The notes: generated by a model from the letters alone, not told the origin. Positions 1 through 7,930 are shown, numbered from the stretch's first letter. The stretch is DNA of 64,000 nt from Rhizobium mesoamericanum STM3625 (GCF_000312665.1 NZ_HF536772.1:1588867-1652866), one strand, 5' to 3'. Made by a program: numbers and translations.

Positions 1-60
1 ACGATAGCCCTGAACGCGGTCCAGAACAGAGCCCGGCTTTCGGCTGGAAAGGTTAACGCG

Positions 61-75
61 TTGTGCGTCGCACAA
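61..75. promoter_or_regulatory. Palindrome upstream of phasin promoter, possible operator
   Basis: A perfect inverted repeat, TTGTGCG-T-CGCACAA, lies just upstream of the -35 element of the phasin gene. A second TGC-rich stretch (TTGCAATGCA) overlaps the -35. Phasin promoters are commonly controlled by PhaR-type repressors that bind TGC/GCA-rich palindromes. Assigning this site to PhaR is inference only. Confidence 0.35.
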
Positions 76-80
76 GTATG

Positions 81-109
81 TTGCAATGCACAAAAATCTG
101 CGCTATATA
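81..109 (+). promoter_or_regulatory. Sigma70-like promoter of the phasin gene
   Basis: TTGCAA (81-86), a 17-base spacer and TATATA (104-109) form a good housekeeping promoter about 58 bases upstream of the preferred phasin start. The -35 overlaps a TGC-rich repeat that could be a repressor site. Confidence 0.5.
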
Positions 110-166
110 ACGGACAACTAACCTACGAGGCCATCACGCATGCCGAGACAAAAGGAGCGCAAACCA

Positions 167-616
167 ATGGCTAACATAAAGATGGACGACGTTTTTTCAA
201 TGTCGTCATTTGATCCTTCCAAGTTCACCGAATCCTTCCGCGACTTCGCGGAAAAGGGCGCGCAGCAGTCGCGCGAAGCCTACGCAAAGATGAAGACCGC
301 TGGCGAGGAAGCAAGCAAAACGCTTGAAGCGACGGTTCAGACGGCTCAGGCCGGCGCCGTCGAAATCGGCCACAAGGCGATCGACGCGCTGCGCACGAAC
401 GCTGAAAACTCGCTGACCCATATGGAAGCGCTGCTTGCAGTCAAGTCTGTCGCTGAAATTGTCGAACTCCAGGCCACGTTCCTGCGCAAGCAGGTCGAGC
501 TGACGATTGAGCAGGCCAAGACCATGCAGGAAACCTCCAAGCAGGTTGCCGAAAAACTTGCCAAGCCTTCCAAGGAAGCTGCTGAAAAGGTCATTGCCTC
601 CTTCAAGGCGGCCTGA
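167..616 (+). CDS. Phasin family protein (PHB granule-associated)
   Basis: A 149-residue amphipathic, Ala/Lys/Glu-rich helical protein with no cysteine, no signal peptide and no membrane segment. The layout is that of the phasin_2 family: a short N-terminal segment containing FDPSKFTESF, then a long coiled-coil-like helix with the family-typical stretch around VELQATFLRKQVE. Phasins coat polyhydroxybutyrate granules in the cytoplasm and limit their size. An in-frame ATG exists at 140, but AAAGGAG at 151-157 sits correctly before the ATG at 167, so I chose 167. The gene is monocistronic, with its own promoter and a strong terminator. Confidence 0.85.
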   Translation: MANIKMDDVFSMSSFDPSKFTESFRDFAEKGAQQSREAYAKMKTAGEEASKTLEATVQTAQAGAVEIGHKAIDALRTNAENSLTHMEALLAVKSVAEIVELQATFLRKQVELTIEQAKTMQETSKQVAEKLAKPSKEAAEKVIASFKAA

Positions 617-639
617 TTTTTCGACACCACACGCGAAGG

Positions 640-665
640 GGCTGGACCATATGTCCGGCCTTTTT
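640..665 (+). terminator. Rho-independent terminator of the phasin gene
   Basis: An 8-bp GC-rich stem (GGCTGGAC / GTCCGGCC, one G-U pair) with a CATAT loop is followed at once by five T residues, 24 bases after the phasin stop. Confidence 0.8.
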
Positions 666-743
666 GTATATTGGGAAGAGATAGGACTTGAATTAATTTC
701 CAAGTCCTCGTATGTGACCCCCGTCGCGTCAGACGCGATTTGT

Positions 744-820
744 GCGGTTGTAGCTCAGTTGGTTAGAGCGCAGGTTTGTGGCACCTGAGGTCAGTGGTTC
801 GACCCCACTCAACCGTACCA
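744..820 (+). tRNA. tRNA-His (anticodon GUG), CCA encoded
   Basis: A full cloverleaf is visible. The acceptor stem is GCGGTTG/CAACCGT with G1-U72. The anticodon stem is CAGGT/ACCTG (771-775/783-787) around the loop TTGTGGC with anticodon GTG at 778-780. The T arm contains GGTTCGACCCC, and CCA is encoded at 818-820. The base before position 1 is T rather than G, and the discriminator is A. The universal histidine identity element G-1:C73 is therefore absent, as is known for many alphaproteobacteria. Confidence 0.95.
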
Positions 821-1142
821 TTCTTCTTCAACAAAATCAGCAGCTTACGAATATTATAGGATGCTGAGATCCTCGAAATTGCCCTCATAAGCCCGCCAGA
901 CCGTCATTGGTGAACCCAAGCGCTTCTAAGTTCAAAACTTGGTACGCATTTTCGAACAGCATCCGCGAAGCCACAGTCACCCGATTTTGAACTGAGACTC
1001 TGATAGGGTCATCAAGGAGCAGGGAGCCTCGGGCTTGAATGATGCGGCAAGCTGATCAGGAGCGACCCGAAATCCCGCAATCTCCCATGGAGATCGTCGC
1101 CCAGGCTCCTGCAAGATTCGAGCGCGCATGCAAACCGGATGG
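821..1142. other. No gene recognised
   Basis: About 320 bases between tRNA-His and the FRG pseudogene. I see no open reading frame with coding character, no repeat and no clear terminator. Decayed genes follow directly, so this is probably degenerate sequence next to the tRNA. Confidence 0.5.
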
Positions 1143-1713
1143 CTATCGGTTCAAGACGATCTCCTGGTAAGCCAGCATGCGCATTAGTGCTTCTTCACTT
1201 CCGTAAAGAGAATAGTCCGTGATGTTCATTGAGTGCAGATCTTTCATCGCGGTCTGCCGATCCCGGGCGTCGAGGACGAACTTCTCATGCGGTGATCCGC
1301 TGGGTTGATCTCGATCGCTTTGGGATGCGGAGAGAAAAAGTAGGTGTCCTCGGCCGGTGAGATGCAGACGGTATAGATGCTCTGCTGACTATAATGCCGT
1401 GGATGCGTCTCGACATAGGACCCGAGTGTCGTGATGAACGGATCGCCGAAGTCTTGTGTGCGATAATGCCCGTCCCACTCTTTAAATGCCCAGATCGCAG
1501 GATTAGTATCTCGATCCGCTGTTGAGTACGCGAAGAATGCAGCCACGTAGAAGAATGGCTCCAATCCAAAAGAGGGGTTGGGAAACCGTGATGCCTCGCG
1601 TAGCAGAGCAGTTCAGACGACAGGTCCGTTCTCGGCCTGTCGCAGGAGTGGACCGCATTTCGTTGGGATGGGCCCGATGAGCTGCTAGGCTCTTGCGATC
1701 TTCGTACCGGCAT
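1143..1713 (-). pseudogene. FRG-domain protein, frameshifted remnant
   Basis: Read leftwards, three overlapping frames together give one recognisable protein. The first contains HHGFPTPLLDW. After a shift near 1557 the next reads FFYVAAFFAYS and continues through EINPADHRMR. After a second shift near 1285 a third frame gives KFVLDARDRQTAM and NITDYSLYGSEEALMRML, ending at a TAG at 1143-1145. The order HHG.PTPLLDW - YVAAFFA - NIT..SL is characteristic of the FRG domain, a small domain often found in accessory or defence-linked genes. The N-terminus, including the expected FRG tripeptide, is not visible. At least two frameshifts make this a pseudogene. Confidence 0.65.
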
Positions 1714-1867
1714 CCTGTAGCTTCTTCTTCACTTTGTTGGTGGTGAATTCCTGCCGGACGGCCGTACGGTTCGCATCGCTGTCGTTGCGGCGCTCCAGCG
1801 CTCCCAAATGTAAAGCGTCCGACCAAGCCGCGCTCCTCCGGAAGACCGATCCGCCATTGCGGCGTAG

Positions 1868-2155
1868 ACCCGGTCGGCTCCGGGATTCGGAGCAGCCGCA
1901 CTTCCTTTCGACCCTATGCCAGACAGGATCGAGCCTGCGCTCGCTCTCTTTAAGGCCAAGCGGCCTAAAGGGCCTGAATGGCTATTTGAGGTCAAATGGG
2001 ACGATTACCGACTGGCGATCCACAAGTCGGGCGACAATTTTCGGGTGATAACGAGAGGCGGACACAAGGTCCCGTTCAGGGACGAGTGGGCAGGTAATCT
2101 CGAGGCGGGCTTGAACGTCAGCTCAGGCTGGCAGTTTCGGAAAAAAAAGGATTGA
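1868..2155 (+). pseudogene. LigD-type ATP-dependent DNA ligase, 5' fragment
   Basis: The reading frame opens after a stop at 1865 and encodes LPFDPMPDRIEPALALF, then EVKWDDYRLAIH and ITRGGH. This is the start of the adenylation domain of LigD-family ligases involved in non-homologous end joining. The lysine of the KxDG nucleotidyltransferase motif is present, but the motif reads KWDD instead of KWDG. After RGGH the similarity stops and about 30 unrelated residues lead to a stop, so motifs III-V are absent. It is a fragment that cannot be an active ligase. A second, longer LigD-like gene lies at 49.4-50.4 kb. Confidence 0.7.
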
Positions 2156-2177
2156 GGGGCCTCTCCATTCGACCCGA

Positions 2178-2771
2178 TCATGAAGCGGTCGAGCCACTAA
2201 GATATTCGCTGCGGGCAATAAGGTCTTCCGCAAAGCTTTCGATATCCAGTGGCTTTTTATGAAAAGGAACGTCTGAAAACTCTGGTGGAACGATGTCCCT
2301 GTCATATCCAGTCATGAACACGAAGGGTATGCCGCGCTTGGCAAGGAAACGCGACAGGGTAAACGAGGGGCCGAGACCGAGATTGATATCAACAACGGCT
2401 TGCGTTGGTGCTCTTGCCTCAACATTAGCCATAGCGTCTTTCTCCGACGCGCTCGGCCCTACTACGATGGCGCCCCGATCCTCTAATGCTACTGCTAATT
2501 CGTGAGCAAGAAGGTACTCGTCCTCCGCGATCAGAATGCGGGGAGCGCGTGTTCGAGCGGAGTTGCCGGTTTGGTCGGGACTCGGGCGGCTAAAAATTTC
2601 CCCGATGTTATCAGAGGAACCTGTTTGCTGAACGTGATCAATCGCTATCGTCATGGCACGGCGGCCTTCGGTGCTGTTGATGTCAACACCATTGGCTGAG
2701 CACCATTTGCGGACGGCCTTGAGAATGGCCTTGATCTCGCGATCATCAAGTGACGACAGAGATGGAAGCAT
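2178..2771 (-). CDS. Response regulator, single receiver domain with N-terminal extension
   Basis: A 197-residue protein. Residues ~1-75 form an extension without recognised fold. A receiver domain follows from ~78 (ILIAEDEYLLAHELA). It has the acidic pocket EDE, the phospho-acceptor Asp in VVDINLG, the switch threonine in FMTGYD and the conserved lysine in HKKPLD. There is no output domain, so it probably acts by protein-protein contact in a phosphorelay. A TTG start at 2786 is possible, but GGAGGG lies seven bases before the ATG at 2771, which I prefer. No histidine kinase is adjacent, so the partner is unknown. Confidence 0.8.
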   Translation of the reverse strand: MLPSLSSLDDREIKAILKAVRKWCSANGVDINSTEGRRAMTIAIDHVQQTGSSDNIGEIFSRPSPDQTGNSARTRAPRILIAEDEYLLAHELAVALEDRGAIVVGPSASEKDAMANVEARAPTQAVVDINLGLGPSFTLSRFLAKRGIPFVFMTGYDRDIVPPEFSDVPFHKKPLDIESFAEDLIARSEYLSGSTAS

Positions 2772-3250
2772 GACCGTACCCTCCAATCATCGGCAAGAGC
2801 ACGAAGTATCTCTCAAGCGGGGCCGACGCCAATTAGAGTACGCCTAATCCGTGGGAAGACAAATATGCTTTCACATTTCGTCCGAAGACCTAAAAAGGGG
2901 ATCTTCAGGCCGCGGTCCGTCACTCGGGATGGGTATAACTTTCACGTACCTGTCAAATTAAAGGCGCCGCGAAACTCAGCAATCGCCTTCCGCCCGCGGC
3001 CCCGTTGACCAGGCGAGATTTGCGGGCGTCGAGCACGATGATCCAAATTTCACAGTATGGTTCATGAAAGAATCAAGCCGCCACTGCAGTGCTCGCCGCC
3101 TCTGCGTCGGTCAAACCGCTGTGACGTCCGATCCGGGCTTGGCAAGCCATTGCAGGAGCAGCCCATTTAAGAGACCGATCATGGGAAGTACGACGACGCG
3201 AAGCTCTCAAAGCGAATTTGAATGCGTTTGATGAGCGCCATTTCCCGAAA

Positions 3251-3279
3251 TTTACCTGCAAATTTACCGCAACGTACTT
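3251..3279 (+). promoter_or_regulatory. Regulon motif copy 1 (TTTACCGCAACGTACTT) with upstream half-site
   Basis: The 17-bp motif occupies 3263-3279. A second TTTAC lies exactly 12 bp upstream at 3251, so the half-sites face the same side of the helix to within about one turn. No obvious gene starts within 130 bases downstream on the same strand, so this copy may serve an unrecognised small gene or act at a distance. Confidence 0.5.
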
Positions 3280-3546
3280 CCGATTACACGCTACCGGTGG
3301 GTATTTCTATTGCGTCTACAACTTTCTGGTGATTCTTTGGGTGAGTGGGACGCAGGCCGGGACTTTCTCCTAGAAGACGCTTGGAGCATCGGCCATAGCA
3401 ACCGCCATGTCGGCTCGCGAAATGAAGAAATACTGCCAGCGTGGTCATTCATATGTCTCCATTCCACATCGGAAGGATGAGCACAGCCGATGCGTTTATG
3501 GGAGTTCCTTTACTGTAAACTCGGGCGTAGCGTCCGGGGAAGAGGC

Positions 3547-3578
3547 GTAAATGGGGGTGAATTTACCGTAACGTACTT
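3547..3578 (+). promoter_or_regulatory. Regulon motif copy 2 (TTTACCGTAACGTACTT) with GTAAAT arm
   Basis: The motif is at 3562-3578, 56 bases upstream of the start at 3635. An inverted GTAAAT lies at 3547, 15 bp before the motif. The same arrangement and spacing occur at copy 3 (5762/5777), which argues against chance. Confidence 0.6.
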
Positions 3579-3634
3579 CCATCTTGCACTTGTCACTTCA
3601 TAGTAGGCGGGATGAGCAGGAGGCCCGAACTCCC

Positions 3635-3934
3635 ATGGGTAAGGAAGGAGGCGGCAAACGGAACGAGACGGAAACCGCACAGCGTGGGCTGTGGCGGCTC
3701 ATGCTCAAATTGCCCGCGATGCGGGGCAGATTGCAGATCCTCGCATTGAAATCCCGCTCTCTTGGCGATCTCTTCGAGGCCTACGAGGAAGCGTGCCTTG
3801 CCCTCGAGCGCCTGATGCGACAGCCCGGGGTTGAGCATCGTTCGATGGTCGTGGAATATGAGACCATCTGTGCCGAAATCGAATCCGATATCATCCAGTA
3901 TGTTTTGGAGCACAGCTCTAACGTGTCGGGTTGA
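3635..3934 (+). CDS. Hypothetical protein, helical, 99 aa
   Basis: A 99-residue protein with a basic N-terminus (GKEGGGKRNE) followed by mostly helical sequence (LALKSRSLGDLFEAYEEACLALERLM). No signal peptide, membrane segment or family is recognised. An upstream in-frame TTG exists at 3584, but CAGGAGG lies before the ATG at 3635. It is preceded by motif copy 2 and followed by the TPR regulator after 112 bases on the same strand, so it may be the first gene of the regulator's neighbourhood. Function unknown. Confidence 0.55.
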   Translation: MGKEGGGKRNETETAQRGLWRLMLKLPAMRGRLQILALKSRSLGDLFEAYEEACLALERLMRQPGVEHRSMVVEYETICAEIESDIIQYVLEHSSNVSG

Positions 3935-4046
3935 AGGGCCGACTGCGTTAAAACCGATCGCCCATTGGTTTTGTTAGCGTTTTCCGTTGCAACTTATTGC
4001 CGTCTCGGCGATAAAAGTCCCTGCTATACTTTAGCCGGGAGCGGTC

Positions 4047-5765
4047 ATGAGTGCTGAAGTACACGACACAAGGACCTGCGAAGTATCGTTGGTGGAGGCC
4101 AGGGCAGAAGTCGAACGAATTCTGTCGGATCCTAGGTTCCATGCTACGGAACGACAGCGAGCGATCCTGAGATACCTCGCGGAAAGGCGTTTCTCCGGCC
4201 GCGAGGAGGGGGCCAAAGCCTATTCCATTGCGCTTGACGTTCTGGGGCGGGCAAGCAATTTCGATGCATCGAATGATCCGATCGTGCGCATTGAGGTTAG
4301 CCGGCTGCGTTCGTCCGTCGAGAACTTTTACCAAGCCTTTGGGGCCGAGCGCCATGTGACGATTCACATCCCGAAAGGCACTTACGTGACACTTTTTCTT
4401 CGTTCGCGCGTACCTTACGAGCATGACGAAGAAGATGTGGCGCTGCCGGATAACGCCCCTGTTGACCCGGCTGCGGAGGGCCGTGCTGCTGTTTCGCCTT
4501 CCGGCCGCCCCCTGATGATCCATGCGGGAATGGCGCTGCTGCTTTGCGCGGCGATCGCAGCTTGCGTCGTGATCTATGCTTCAAAGCCGACCCTGACGGT
4601 CCGCCCCTCGGTCGGCCTTTCCATGGATGCAGTTGACGCCCGGATGCAAGGTGAGGCCAGCCAGACGCGCGACATGTTGCTGACGGCGCTGACGCAGTTC
4701 CAGACGCTGACGGTGGAAAAGGCTGGTTATGCAGGTGTGCGAGCCCAAAAGGCCGCCGGTCGAGCCTATGAAATCGACATGAAATATTACGGCGACGGGG
4801 ATGCCCGCAGCGTCTGGTGGCAGATCGTCGACCGCCAGTCTGGCGACCTGCTGAAATCGGGGCTTGAGACAATCTCCATCGACGGCAAGAGCCCAGCGGC
4901 CGTCCGCCAGGAGATCGCGGATGTGTTGGCCCGGCGTTTTGCTGCGACTCGCGGTGCAATCAACAATATCGAGACGCATGCCAATAGTGTCGAGGCGATC
5001 GGAAACGCCTGTGTGCTACGGGCGGAATATCAGCTTGACGATGGCGGCTCGGACAATATGGCAGCAGTGCGTTCCTGCCTCGAGCGGACGCTTGCCGCCT
5101 ATCCGAATTATTCCGATGCCGACGCGCTGCTTGCGCGCGTTCTCATCGCCCCCGAAGGGGCGGCCGGAGACGCAACGGTGCGCGCCCGCGCACTTGATTT
5201 GGCAAATCGTGCGGTTTCGATCGCGCCCATGTCGGATCGCGCTTATGTGGCGCTGATGATGACGCAGTTTGCCGATGGGCGTGTCGATGCCGCGCTGCAG
5301 GCCGGAAACCGGGCGATCTCAATCAATCCCAACAATCCGGATGCAGTAGCAAAGCTTTCCTCCGTGTTATTTTCGGCCGGCTACTTTGATGCCGGCGTCG
5401 CCATGGCGCAGGATGCGGCCCGCGCCGTCGACATCGTTCCGCGCGATGCCATGCTTGTTCTTGCACTCGATGCCTATCGCCGGGGCGATTGGTCGGAAGC
5501 CTCGCTGCTTGCCGAGCAAGTGAACTGCACCGATTTCGTTGTGCGCGCTTTGCGGGTGGCTGCGCTCGGCCAGCTCGGCTCCGATCAAGCCAAGGAGCGG
5601 CTTGCCGATGTCAGAGGTAGGGATCCGGATTTCGAACGCACCCTGCGGCAGAAGCTGGAGGCAAGGGGTTTCCAGCCCGTGCTTTCTGCCGAGATTGAGG
5701 CAGGTCTCGCCAAAGCCGGAGCTGTGTTTGCGTTCAGTGATGTTACCAGTGCCGTCAGCCCGTAA
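4047..5765 (+). CDS. Membrane-anchored TPR regulator-like protein (CadC/ToxR-like architecture)
   Basis: A 572-residue protein. Residues ~10-115 match a cytoplasmic N-terminal domain (RILSDPRFHATERQRAIL ... DPIVRIEVSRLRSSVENFY ... HIPKGTYV). I know this domain from TPR or adenylate-cyclase fusion proteins of rhizobia, acidobacteria and myxobacteria, where it is thought to be regulatory. A single membrane segment follows at ~152-174 (LMIHAGMALLLCAAIAACVV). The C-terminal ~300 residues contain TPR-like repeats (ANRAVSIAPMSDRAYVALM, GNRAISINPNNPDAVAKL) and would be periplasmic. A DNA-binding-like head, one membrane pass and a periplasmic TPR sensor resemble CadC/ToxR one-component regulators. 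GGGAG precedes the ATG. It sits among all six motif copies and is my candidate for the protein that reads them. DNA binding is inferred, not shown. Confidence 0.7.
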   Translation: MSAEVHDTRTCEVSLVEARAEVERILSDPRFHATERQRAILRYLAERRFSGREEGAKAYSIALDVLGRASNFDASNDPIVRIEVSRLRSSVENFYQAFGAERHVTIHIPKGTYVTLFLRSRVPYEHDEEDVALPDNAPVDPAAEGRAAVSPSGRPLMIHAGMALLLCAAIAACVVIYASKPTLTVRPSVGLSMDAVDARMQGEASQTRDMLLTALTQFQTLTVEKAGYAGVRAQKAAGRAYEIDMKYYGDGDARSVWWQIVDRQSGDLLKSGLETISIDGKSPAAVRQEIADVLARRFAATRGAINNIETHANSVEAIGNACVLRAEYQLDDGGSDNMAAVRSCLERTLAAYPNYSDADALLARVLIAPEGAAGDATVRARALDLANRAVSIAPMSDRAYVALMMTQFADGRVDAALQAGNRAISINPNNPDAVAKLSSVLFSAGYFDAGVAMAQDAARAVDIVPRDAMLVLALDAYRRGDWSEASLLAEQVNCTDFVVRALRVAALGQLGSDQAKERLADVRGRDPDFERTLRQKLEARGFQPVLSAEIEAGLAKAGAVFAFSDVTSAVSP

Positions 5766-5793
5766 ATAGGATTGCGTTTACAGTAACGTACTT
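5762..5793 (+). promoter_or_regulatory. Regulon motif copy 3 (TTTACAGTAACGTACTT) with GTAAAT arm
   Basis: The motif is at 5777-5793, starting 12 bases after the regulator stop codon and 32 bases before the small open frame at 5825. The inverted GTAAAT at 5762 overlaps the regulator's stop region and keeps the same 15-bp spacing as in copy 2. Confidence 0.6.
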
Positions 5794-5824
5794 GTTCGGC
5801 AGGGCGGGCAGGCAGACGGGGAAT

Positions 5825-5971
5825 ATGCGCGAGCTTGGTCATGATTTCGGAAGCCGCGACATCAGACAGTTCCATGGCGGCCAGTTCCGCCGCGGCGGCT
5901 TCAGAGCGCATGAGTTCAGCGGTGCCCGTATTGGCGGCTCCCATGGTGGGGGTGGATTCCGTCGGCGATAA
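5825..5971 (+). CDS. Possible small Gly/Arg/His-rich protein (48 aa)
   Basis: A 48-codon frame from ATG 5825 to TAA 5969-5971. It is strongly biased to Gly, Arg, His and Phe, with repeated GGQFRR, GGFRAH and GGGGFRRR-like segments. A weak GGGGA precedes the ATG. The frame starts 32 bases after motif copy 3 and ends six bases before the TTTAC array of copy 4, so it fills this intergenic interval exactly. No family is recognised. The biased composition could also arise from GC-rich noncoding sequence, so confidence is limited. Confidence 0.35.
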   Translation: MRELGHDFGSRDIRQFHGGQFRRGGFRAHEFSGARIGGSHGGGGFRRR

Positions 5972-5976
5972 GTTCG

Positions 5977-6017
5977 TTTACGGAGGCGTTTACATTGCGG
6001 TTTACCGTAACGTACTT
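5977..6017 (+). promoter_or_regulatory. Regulon motif copy 4 with three TTTAC half-sites phased at 12 bp
   Basis: TTTAC occurs at 5977, 5989 and 6001, exactly 12 bp apart. The last copy continues as the full motif TTTACCGTAACGTACTT (6001-6017). A possible -10 (TATCCT) follows at 6037. The array lies 72 bases upstream of the outer-membrane protein start at 6090. This is the most ordered copy in the window. Confidence 0.65.
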
Positions 6018-6089
6018 TCGCTTGGGGCCGCAGATGTATCCTATTGCGGCAGGGCTCATGAAATTTGTGGGTGAGCAGAGGGATTGTTG

Positions 6090-6872
6090 ATGCGAACCAC
6101 CATGCTGTTGCTTTCCGCGGCCATTCTGGCCGGTCCGGTCATTTCTCAAGCTGCCGACATTGCTCCCGTTCTCGCTCCACAGCCACAGCCCGCCAATCCC
6201 GACAAATGGACTTTTTCAGTTTCTCCCTATTTCTGGATTGCAGGCATCACCGGCGATACGGCGGTCTTCGGTCTTCCGGAAGTTCATGTCGACGAGAGTT
6301 TCAGTGACATTCTCTCCGACCTCGATTTTGCCTTCATGGTAGCAGGTGACGCCCGGTATGACCGTTTCAGCGTCGTGACTGATATCACCTATTCTCGAAT
6401 AACGACAGACGCCGCCACGCCGCGCGGAGTCCTGGCCGATGAGGTCGATCTGAAGCAGGAGACTTTCGCTGCGCTGATCGGCGCAGGTTACGCGGTTCTC
6501 GAAGATCCTCGGGGGCGGCTCGATGTCATCGGCGGCGTGAAAATCTGGTATACGGAAACGACGATCTCGTTTTCCGGCGGTCCACTTGGTGGTGCTTCAG
6601 CCAAGGACGATGCGACCTGGGTGGATGCCATGGCTGGTGTCCGAGGTGTATATTCGATCACGCCCACTATCTATTTGACCGCGTGGGGGCTGATCGGCGC
6701 CGGTGGTGCCGATCTCGACTGGGATGTGATGGCGGGTATCGGCTATAAATGGAACGACGCCATTTCTGCGATGGCCGGTTACCGTGCCCTCGGCGTGAAC
6801 TACAGCAACGACACCTTGACCAACGACATCGTCGAACATGGACCCATTCTGGGTGTGGTTTTCCATTTCTGA
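6090..6872 (+). CDS. Outer-membrane beta-barrel protein
   Basis: A 260-residue protein. A signal peptide is clear (MRTTMLLLSAAILAGPVISQAAD, cleavage near residue 20). Alternating aromatic/hydrophobic strands follow (WTFSVSPYFWIAGITG, GRLDVIGGVKIWYTE, ISAMAGYRALGVNY), and the protein ends in a terminal phenylalanine (GPILGVVFHF), the usual BAM signal. Size and pattern fit a small barrel of the OmpA/OmpW-like type; the exact family is not recognised. Two TTG codons precede the ATG at 6090, but GAGGGA positions the ribosome at this ATG. The gene has the best motif array in the window upstream, so it is a likely direct target of the locus regulator. Confidence 0.75.
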   Translation: MRTTMLLLSAAILAGPVISQAADIAPVLAPQPQPANPDKWTFSVSPYFWIAGITGDTAVFGLPEVHVDESFSDILSDLDFAFMVAGDARYDRFSVVTDITYSRITTDAATPRGVLADEVDLKQETFAALIGAGYAVLEDPRGRLDVIGGVKIWYTETTISFSGGPLGGASAKDDATWVDAMAGVRGVYSITPTIYLTAWGLIGAGGADLDWDVMAGIGYKWNDAISAMAGYRALGVNYSNDTLTNDIVEHGPILGVVFHF

Positions 6873-6913
6873 GATTGTGCAAGGCGCTCGGGGGCAATCT
6901 CGCGAGCGCCTTC

Positions 6914-7930
6914 TTATTGCTCGAAGGTGAAGATCTTTCTCCAGTCGTTTTTCATGTCGACGACTAGCCAGTTCCGGCGCTCGGCCTCCTCCAGGGCTTT
7001 GTCCAGCTTTCCGAAGGCCGATTCCCGATCATAGGCATATTCACGATCGGCATCCGTGTGGTGGACTAGCATGGCGAAGCCGGGGCCTTTCCCTGATGTC
7101 GTCCAGCGCATCATTTCGTAGTCGCCATCCGAATTGCCGGCCACGAAGATCGGCCGCTGGCCAATGAACTTGTTGATGCCGACGGGCTTCCCGGGACCGT
7201 CATCGATGAAATCGATCTTCGGCAGGCGTTTCAAAACCGGCACATCGCCGACGAGATCAAATTGGGTAGCAATCGTGCTACCGACGACCTGTTCGGGCGG
7301 AATGCCATAAAGCTGTTCGGTGACCGGACGCATGAACTCGACGCCGCCGCCGGAGACGATATAGGTCCGGAAATCGTTGGCGCGCAAATAGTCCAGCAGT
7401 TCACGCATCGGCAGATAGGTCATGTCGGTATAAAGCTTGCCGGTCTTGGGATGTGTTGATGCCGCGAACCAGCCGGTGACGAGCCTGTTGAATTCGTCAG
7501 TGGTCATGTCGGCATGAGTCGCCATCACGATGTCTACCATCCCCTTTTCGCCACCCTTCGCGATGCTTTTCAGGTCACCGCCGAGGATGCTATTGAAGGG
7601 ATCCCTGGTTTTCCATTCGGGATGCTGCGGTGCGAGCGCCTTTACCCGATCGAGCACAAAACCAAGCTGGACGTAATAGGGCTGCTCGGACCACAGTGTA
7701 CCGTCATTGTCGAAGACGGCGATGCGGTTTGCGGGCGCGACATAGCCTTCGCCACCTTCGGTGATGGTTGCCTTGACGAAACTCATGATACGGGTTTTGG
7801 CGGGCGTATCTTTCCACGAAGGCAACGGTTCCTGCGCGAGGACCGGGCTCCATGCCGCCGCGATCAGAAGGACGAGAGCGACGAAGAGGGAGGCAAGGCT
7901 GGCATCAATGGCTTGCGTGGACCTTCTCAT
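6914..7930 (-). CDS. Exported HAD-family phosphatase
   Basis: A 338-residue protein with an N-terminal signal or anchor (MRRSTQAIDASLASLFVALV..., AQ cleavage near 33). The HAD nucleophile motif FDNDGTLW lies at ~70, with motif II-like YIVSGGG, and motif IV-like FVAGNSDGDYEM near residue 260. HAD enzymes of this type hydrolyse phosphomonoesters; the substrate is unknown and the location is probably periplasmic. The start at 7930 has GGAGA six bases upstream; an ATG at 7936 would have too short a gap. The gene overlaps the 3' end of the FGE gene by 26 bases and is clearly its operon partner. Its end faces the outer-membrane protein gene at 6090-6872. Confidence 0.75.
   Translation of the reverse strand: MRRSTQAIDASLASLFVALVLLIAAAWSPVLAQEPLPSWKDTPAKTRIMSFVKATITEGGEGYVAPANRIAVFDNDGTLWSEQPYYVQLGFVLDRVKALAPQHPEWKTRDPFNSILGGDLKSIAKGGEKGMVDIVMATHADMTTDEFNRLVTGWFAASTHPKTGKLYTDMTYLPMRELLDYLRANDFRTYIVSGGGVEFMRPVTEQLYGIPPEQVVGSTIATQFDLVGDVPVLKRLPKIDFIDDGPGKPVGINKFIGQRPIFVAGNSDGDYEMMRWTTSGKGPGFAMLVHHTDADREYAYDRESAFGKLDKALEEAERRNWLVVDMKNDWRKIFTFEQ

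Larger units (their letters stand above)
2787..3634. other. Long intergenic stretch with two regulatory motif copies
   Basis: About 850 bases without a convincing gene. It contains motif copies 1 (3263-3279) and 2 (3562-3578), plus a palindromic TTTACTGTAAA at 3509-3519. A 47-codon open frame at 3407-3550 lacks a ribosome binding site and is not called. The density of TTTAC/GTAAA elements marks this as the left edge of the putative regulon. Confidence 0.5.

Noticed and set aside
1685..1870. Minus-strand frame ending in a Lys-rich segment (TTNKVKKKLQDAGTK)
   Set aside because: Reads like a protein C-terminus but has no start, no recognised family and overlaps the FRG remnant; left as unassigned debris.
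3407..3550. 47-codon open frame between motif copies 1 and 2
   Set aside because: No ribosome binding site, Cys- and Ser-rich composition without family likeness, and it overlaps regulatory elements.
5585..5944. Minus-strand Ala-rich frame over the regulator 3' end
   Set aside because: Overlaps real coding sequence on the other strand and motif copy 3; shadow of a GC-rich gene.
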